Assembly: GCF_007655135.1 (NCBI RefSeq)
Contig: NC_045130.1
Location: forward strand, 34,282,605 to 34,346,604
Length of the DNA: 64,000 bases
Origin: Punica granatum
Lineage: Eukaryota; Streptophyta; Magnoliopsida; Myrtales; Lythraceae
Direction of reading: 5' to 3'
Part shown: positions 57,436 through 64,000 of the stretch, in pieces
Layout of the letters: every line of letters starts with the position of its first letter
How positions within the stretch are numbered: the stretch's first letter is position 1
Notes under the pieces: model-generated
The model's database searches: none
Told to the model about the DNA's origin: nothing
Seen by the model: only the letters and a program-made list of their open reading frames with translations
Position numbers and translations under genes: made by a program

Positions 57436-58717
57436 TCCGAGTCAAAAAGACTGGAAAACATAACCCTGATAAGAGCGTGCACGTTTTATATTGTGGATAA
57501 ATTAATCATAAGAAATTTCTACATCGGCTATAATATGAAAAAAAAAATTAATAAATATTAGCACCTCTTTTATTGTGGAAAATTGAGTGAAAACGTCAAA
57601 TTAGTGAGTTTCGATTTGGGAGTGGTTGAACTGCGATTGCAAATGCAAACAATTGTATTATGAAGGGGACTAGAATAGGGCATAGACCGTACATGGGCCT
57701 TTAGGGTTGATGGGAAAGAAATTAGAGAAAAAAAATCATGTTTTCTTTACGTGATCAAAGCCCCCCCCTTAGGTCCTTTGGGCTATCAAATTGAGTGTAA
57801 CTAAGCCTCCAAATGAAAATAAATTCACACGTCCATTACTAAGCATGCAAATTCCAAGTAGACGAACACGTACCATACTCCTCAATTCTCGGAGATCACT
57901 AGGCTGCTTATGCGAATATTCCTCACAATACTTTCTACATATCAATTGTTTCAATCAATATGATCCGAATGTAGGGACAATTGTAATATATATATATATA
58001 TATATATGCATATTTTATGCACCGCCACGCGCATATCGGAATGTTCATGAACCTCTTGCTAATCAAGGAAAGTTTTATCCATTCAAAGTTATTTTGGGCT
58101 ACTTTCTCCACTTTCCTCCAATTTGACCAAACAAATGCATCACTTTCTTAGTAATCCGTAGCAAATAGAAACTCTCTTCATCTCCACACCTATCCTAGAC
58201 CTCCAAAAGAATCGTATTTTTTCTTGTCCTTTTGTTTTCGATTCATATTCGTCGCGTTTCTCTCTGTAAGTTTTTAGGAAACTACGAACAATAGGGACAC
58301 GGTATTAACAGATCGAGTCTCGTGTATCCAGCTTAATCACGGGGGGTAAGTGAACGTGGAGGAAGTGCCACTGTACGGAACGAACTTCTCGGAGATGTCA
58401 CCGGAGTAACATGTTCGGTTCGATTAAATGTTCCAACTGCATTTGATTTGGTTCTAAGTTCATTGACTTGAAATTGGGGTCTACATTGGAAAATTTCCAT
58501 AATAATAAAACCTACCACCAATCAATTTCCACTTCCTAAGGGAAGGAAAAATTCAATCATATGCATGCAAACTCCCCTGTACATATTTTCAACTTATATC
58601 GATCGACCGATTTCTTAATTTTAATTTTTAAATTTTAATTTTTTTCGCTCCCAATATAATTCTTCTAGTCCTAATTCATTTCCTCGTTCTCTCCAAATTG
58701 TTGGCCCCTGGGCATGT
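57436..58717. other. Spacer downstream of the second NAC gene
   Basis: It includes a TA microsatellite at about 57989-58007 and, near 58500-58717, the probable 3' UTR of the NAC gene. No gene is supported. Confidence 0.45.
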
Positions 58718-60426
58718 TCATCCTAGGAATGGGACATTCGGGCTGAGAAGCAGCTGTTGGTTCAGATACGAGTGGGTGTTGAACATGTAGTTGTACTGTC
58801 CCGGGACGTCAAACTGGGTGCCAGCAGCTCCGCTGGTCAGGAAGCTGCAGGTCGGGCCAGGGAATTTCTTCGAGGGGTGGGACATTTCAGCCTCGATGCC
58901 AGCACGCTGCCTCTTCAGTGCATTCTGGATCACCGGGCCTGATGGGCTTATAGCAGGGACCATGTGATGCTCGCGGTCCGTGTTGGGAGCAACCACGTGG
59001 GTGAGGGTCGAATCGGACGGCTCAAGACAGGACAGGCTGTTGAGCTGGGTGCTGCTATCGGACAAGAAGCTGCTCAGCATCGCGTAGTCCATCGCATCTA
59101 ACAAGTTCGAGAAAGATGATGACTTCTGGGACATGAGGGTGTTGCCGGTACTATTGCTCGGGACACCAGTCAGGCCCGGTAACTTGGTATCTTGAGCACT
59201 GATGAGACACTCTTCTTCTTCTTGATCTAGATTGATCGTTGGTACAGCTGCTGCAGGAGACAGCGCGTTCAGCTTCTTGTAGATCCGGCAGAGCACCCAA
59301 TCATCGAGCTGCAAGTGCAACAAATAAGAAACATATCACTATTTTTGGTCAATCATGATTTATATGATCAAAGGAGTCGCATGCAGGATTTTCCGAACTT
59401 AACAAATAGGATTCACTGAACAGTACTATTTAAGGAAACGAGATGAAACCGAATCGAGAGAATACCGAAAATTATAATGGAACAGGGAACTATAGAGCTT
59501 AATAATTGAATAAAGTGCTACGAACTGATAATTGAGAATATATTCCAGCAGATGTGAAAGTCAGCAAGAGACCTAACAAGTGAGGAAAAAAAGGAACCAC
59601 GTGTGTCTGCGTATTCACATTCTGGTCTTTTTTCCTTTTCTTTAAGGTTTCACAAGCAAAACAGTTCAGATGAAGGATATGTGTACATAGGCAAAACAAC
59701 CACGGACGGCGACAACGATAGTTTTCTCGAACTGTCCGACAGAAAACCATCGATTATTACCGCAGACTGCACGGAACTGTCAGGAGACTAAAATGCCGAG
59801 GACATATTTCCAAGAGATCGCGTCGCTTACCCTCATCGAAGAATCCTTGAGCCTCGTGGGCCTGTTGGTCGGGGTGAGGGTGCACGGAGATTCCGTGAGC
59901 CGGTACTCGTGCATGATCCAGTTAGTCTTGGTTCCCTTAGGAGGCCTTCCTCTGTAGAAGACCAGGGCCTTCTTGACGCCGATGTTCTCATTTTGGGCTC
60001 CCCTCGACGCCGAGGTCATTATGACCTTGTCCGTGCCAGTCGCCTTCCAGTACCCGGAGGCGGCTGCCCTGTTCGGCCTGGCGCCATTCGGGTACTTCCG
60101 GTCCCTAGGACTGAAGAAGTACCACTCTTTCTCACCAAACGCCGCCTTATCTGATCAAAGAATTGGAACCGGAAACCAACATCAGCATCGTATACATACA
60201 TATAACAGGTTTTTCACAATCCATTCTATGATATAAGTTACTTAGTTGAATAAAGACCTGGCAACTCCCATGGATCAAACTTGTAGATATCGACTTCCGC
60301 GATGATAGAGACGGGGAGGGGGATCGAGGACACCTTCTTCTGGAGGTAATGGAGGATTAGCTCTTCGTCGGTCGGGTGGAACCTAAAACCGGGGGGCAGG
60401 GATGACTGCGGGTTCTTCATGGTCAT
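58718..60426 (-). CDS. NAC047: NAC-domain transcription factor, ANAC047-like
   Basis: Three exons, 60426-60258, 60150-59831 and 59308-58718, give 359 aa. A second ATG two codons downstream (60420) is also possible. The NAC domain spans about residues 10-175: [19 protein letters not shown], then [84 protein letters not shown] and [12 protein letters not shown]. The C-terminal part has [20 protein letters not shown] and LKRQR, segments I recall from ANAC047 (SPEEDY HYPONASTIC GROWTH) and its relatives. Those regulators respond to flooding/ethylene, salt or senescence. It is of a different NAC clade from the gene at 35663-37328, so the two are not recent tandem copies. Confidence 0.92.
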
Positions 60427-63400
60427 AATAAACAACTCTCCTCCTTAATTAGACCAGTATATATCAGAAGTATCTCAATGAGTGAGGCACGGCCCACCAA
60501 AGCTACTATGGAAACAGAACCAGAGATGCAGGTGTGGCCAAGTTGCAGCCACAGGAAGAGGAGTAAGAAGAAGAAGAAGGAAGGAAGGTTTGAAATTTTG
60601 TAAGGGGGAGATGGGAAGCCAATTTATGCTTGTGCGGGTTTTGTCGTTTTGTGCATAGAAATTTGAGGATTAGGCCAAAGTGGAGTGGAAGGAAAAGCTG
60701 GAAGAAGCTGACAAAAGAAAATAAATTAAGAGATGTGATACAGTCGATAAAGTTAGTTTATGTTGTATCGACAGAAACTAAGTTTAACTGCAGTGAAGCA
60801 GTTCATAATCCACTAAAAGCATCTCGAGCTCAATGAAGTCGATATCCGAATTGAAATCTATTTCAAATGATAGATGAGGACGCTCGTGATCTCATTAAAA
60901 AAAATTAAAAATATAAGAATATAATATCAATGGTACTGTAGGGACGAGGGGTCCTCGTCGGACTTACTGCCAGCTGGAGCATTCTGATTATTGGGGGGGG
61001 TCTGGCTCTGTGTCTTTCTCGTACTTTAGGAAAGAATGGCGGCTGCCCAGCGAGATATGAACTTCATGTGCTGACATAATCCGCCACGTGCCCCTCCGGC
61101 TTCCAGCCGAGAATTCTAAAGTAAAAATATTACATGAATACAATCACACGGCATAAAACATACGATTATGATACGAAAGACATACAAAAACTATAGAATG
61201 CTGCGACGAACTACATGCTTGCAAGGTCGTATTATTATTATCTCAGAGAGACGTCGTCTCGTGCCATAAATATACACTCCTCCTATGTTATATATATTTT
61301 AATGGTTTCCAAGGTATACAAGTAAAATAATCCTTTTGAGCCGTGCGTGGAGATTGGTTAGCAAGCTGACATACAAAGATAATGCCACGAGGGATATAGA
61401 TTTTTTTATTTTTATTTTAATTCAATAGGGGAGGATTTGGATATACCATTAGGGGCTCTATGGGATTGGTCAAGAAAATGATTTGGACTTAAGGAATTAT
61501 TTTATTGATTAATTATCCGTCTAAACCTTATCTTAGAGATGGGATGATAATTAAGTCTTGGAGAGGCCAAAGTCTCATTCAAACCTACTTGTAAGTTCTG
61601 ATATAATGGGTTTCTTCACTAAGGAAGGGACAGAAGTCATCTTCATCTAAGGCAAAGAAAGTCCACTTCCCACAAATGGCAGGGCTAATTGCTATTATTA
61701 GATTCCCCATGCTTAGGGTATTGGCTTTATTTTACCAAATCCTCCTCCTAATCCAAGTACATGTTTGATAATTAATATAAGCCCCATCACCATCATCATC
61801 CTCCTCGAAGGTGTCTTAATGGCACTTAGGCTTATCTTATAAGCATTTACAACGTAGAGGATAGGAGGCAGTAATAAGCAATTGATTTTGGCCTCAGGAG
61901 TTTACCTAACGGGGGCAAACTTGTGGTCCGGAGAGTGAGACGCGGTAGATACTCCGTGGAAGTATTCGCTCCCTAATTATAACCATAAGTTTATGCTTAC
62001 CCCAACCAATCACTGCACAATGTGGGTAAGATCGCATATGGACTGTGCATGGCTCAAATATCAGTTGGATAAACTCCTAAAGAACCAAACGCCTCGACAT
62101 ATGGGGAAATGATGTTCCTTCACCCTGGTAGTATATGTTACATGACAAAATGATTCGTGCCCATTGAGGATGCAAAGAGTATAACGGTATACGCGTCTTA
62201 CGTTCTCAATTACACCGAGCTAATCTAAGAGTTTATGCAGTATCGTGTTTTTCCTCGCAAAGTAGATGAAAGTTTCTCTCATGCCCCTTTGCCTAATGTT
62301 GACGTTAAGACATTAATATCATGATCACACAAGAAGGAGACTCTCTACACAAATGCCTTCTAGACAGGGACATCCCCAGCTACGGTCAATCCATGAATGC
62401 ATTGAATAGGTTCTTTTTAACACTACGTGGATGGGGCAAACAAATCCAACCACGTACGTGCAATTCCTTTTTTTAAAAAATATTTTTATTTTGTCACCCT
62501 AATTTTTCCTTTCATGGAGAATAGGAATCTGAATTGGTCAATAATAGAATCTACAGATATTTTTCTTTAAGAGAAACCTTTAGCCAAAACTCCCCAAAAC
62601 CAAAACCAAGACCACTCCACTCCAAATCCAATCGTGTCATTATCTAAGATCCCATGTATGACCAAGCAACTGATTCATATGATCATCATCACAATTTTGT
62701 GCTGATCGGGTGATCGTCTGATCCCACTAAATATAGATTTTCCTTAATTTTCTATGAGGAGGGGCCGGACGCGACGACTAAATCCCAAAGCTTGCAGCGG
62801 CCCATTATCACGGCCGGGCACTTCAAGCAATTAAGGAGCCAACTAACCTTGCACGATGCTCATTAAATTCAAGCCCCACTCATATTTCAACTTCTAGCTT
62901 ATTGCCTTGATAAGGGGTGTTTTTGCCTACTGATTGGAGATATACAGGAAAAGTACATGCTGAAATTCCCTCAACATACTTTCTTCCTGCAATGCTAAAT
63001 TATTAGTTTAATAGCTAAAAACTTCAAAATTTGCAGCACCAAACAGCTGTTTTTGTGGACCAGATCAGATGGGCACCAAATTGCTTTCGAAGTTGAGAAA
63101 GTAATTAAAACCATTTCGTAAGAAATCACGAGGATGCGACTCGACAATAAACTAAGTTCTTATGGGTAAACTTTACTTACAGTGCAGAGATTCGAGGCTT
63201 ACAGAAAACACTTCATTTATCTTTAATAAAGATTAAGTTGACTGAAGACATCTCGTGAATGATCTTCTCGTTTGCTGGAGATATCTTTCTATTAGCCTTA
63301 CAGTCTAACAATCCTATTATGGGGCATATAGAATTAGTATATACTTCTTTCTCTCTCAGCTGACAGAACACGCACGGCATGCTCGCAAGATTTTAATATC

Positions 63401-64000
63401 ATGATTTGACGAAATTAATGAAGTTCGTCTAATAAGCCAAATGAGGGATGTCTAGTAGTGCTTGGAGAAGAGGTGAAGTCACAGGCTTTGAATGCAAAAA
63501 GGGACAGCTCCCAACTGCTTGACAATCACAACAGGACTTAGGAAATATATACACTTCACGAGCAACGGTTGCTTGATCAGTACTATTGATCACCTTGAAA
63601 AGATCAATATATTAATTATCTGCATGAGTCCTAACATATCCTGGACTCGACTCGACTCGACTCGACCCGCGTCTGCAATTATCGAAGAATCGCGGGGCAG
63701 TCCCGGCAATTCACTCGGACAGAAAGCATATATGGAGAAAGAAAGAAGACAAATGACCATTGTAGAAAGATGGGTACTGAAGCATCTACGGCTAAAGAGC
63801 TGAAAACTACTTCAAAAGTTATGATTATCCACAAGGCCTTGGACTTGTGTGATTATTATTATCCCTTATTCCCTGAAGAGATGCTTTTGTTTGGTCTTGA
63901 AGGCCTTTACGTTATCTTCACTTTAAAATGAATGGAAATGCATGAATGAACGAACGAATGCAATGGAGTAAGAGGGCGCAAAAGATATATAATAATTAAA
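60427..64000. other. Promoter of the second NAC gene and terminal spacer
   Basis: A possible TATA element (AGCATAAATT on the reverse strand, 60621-60630) lies about 195 bases upstream of the NAC start, preceded downstream by a CTT-rich leader near 60560-60590. The rest is spacer. A short GACTC tandem run lies near 63644-63666. A frame at 63492-63803 (+) has no recognisable domain. No gene is supported to the end of the window. Confidence 0.45.

Noticed and set aside
63640..63668. GACTC tandem run and the GGGTC run near 38655 as telomere-like repeats
   Set aside because: The units do not match the plant telomere repeat and the runs are very short.

Overview
This is nuclear DNA from a flowering plant, most likely a core eudicot. 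The genes are split by short GT-AG introns, the protein families are plant specific (NAC factors, a PLS-type PPR protein, a EUL lectin, an atypical plastid thioredoxin), and the spacers are AT-rich and full of MITEs, SINE-like copies and a Helitron-like element. The species cannot be read from the sequence. Exon joins were worked out by hand from splice sites, reading phase and family conservation. They have not been tested against transcripts.

Layout. The first 24 kb is gene-dense: a small two-membrane-segment protein (+, 467-2915); a zinc-ribbon/RING-H2 protein (-, 3299-4192); a second RING protein in four coding exons (-, 8016-10368); an ACHT-type chloroplast thioredoxin (-, 15277-16631); an intronless E-class PPR protein (-, 18075-19562); and the minor-spliceosome protein U11/U12-65K in eleven coding exons (-, 20458-23417). 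From 24.5 to 35.6 kb there is no convincing gene. This part holds AT microsatellites, a repeat-rich block at 29.6-33.4 kb, two adjacent palindromic MITEs and a hAT-like MITE. An ANAC087/046-like NAC gene (-, 35663-37328) is followed by about 9 kb of AT-rich spacer. A EULS3-like lectin gene (-, 46217-48388) has a truncated DNA-level duplicate at about 54962-56045. Next to that duplicate is a Helitron-like insertion whose related unfilled site also lies in the window. A second NAC gene, ANAC047-like (-, 58718-60426), ends the coding part.

The genes do not form one pathway. Both NAC factors belong to clades linked to senescence, stress or growth responses, and EULS3 lectins are linked to stress, but nothing here shows that they act together. 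The most distinctive features are a set of long-armed foldback elements, several with exact 7-11 bp target duplications and a shared GGGT(T/A)A terminus; SINE-like copies bounded by recognisable duplications; and two RING genes whose conserved N-termini lack an ATG in the sequence as given.
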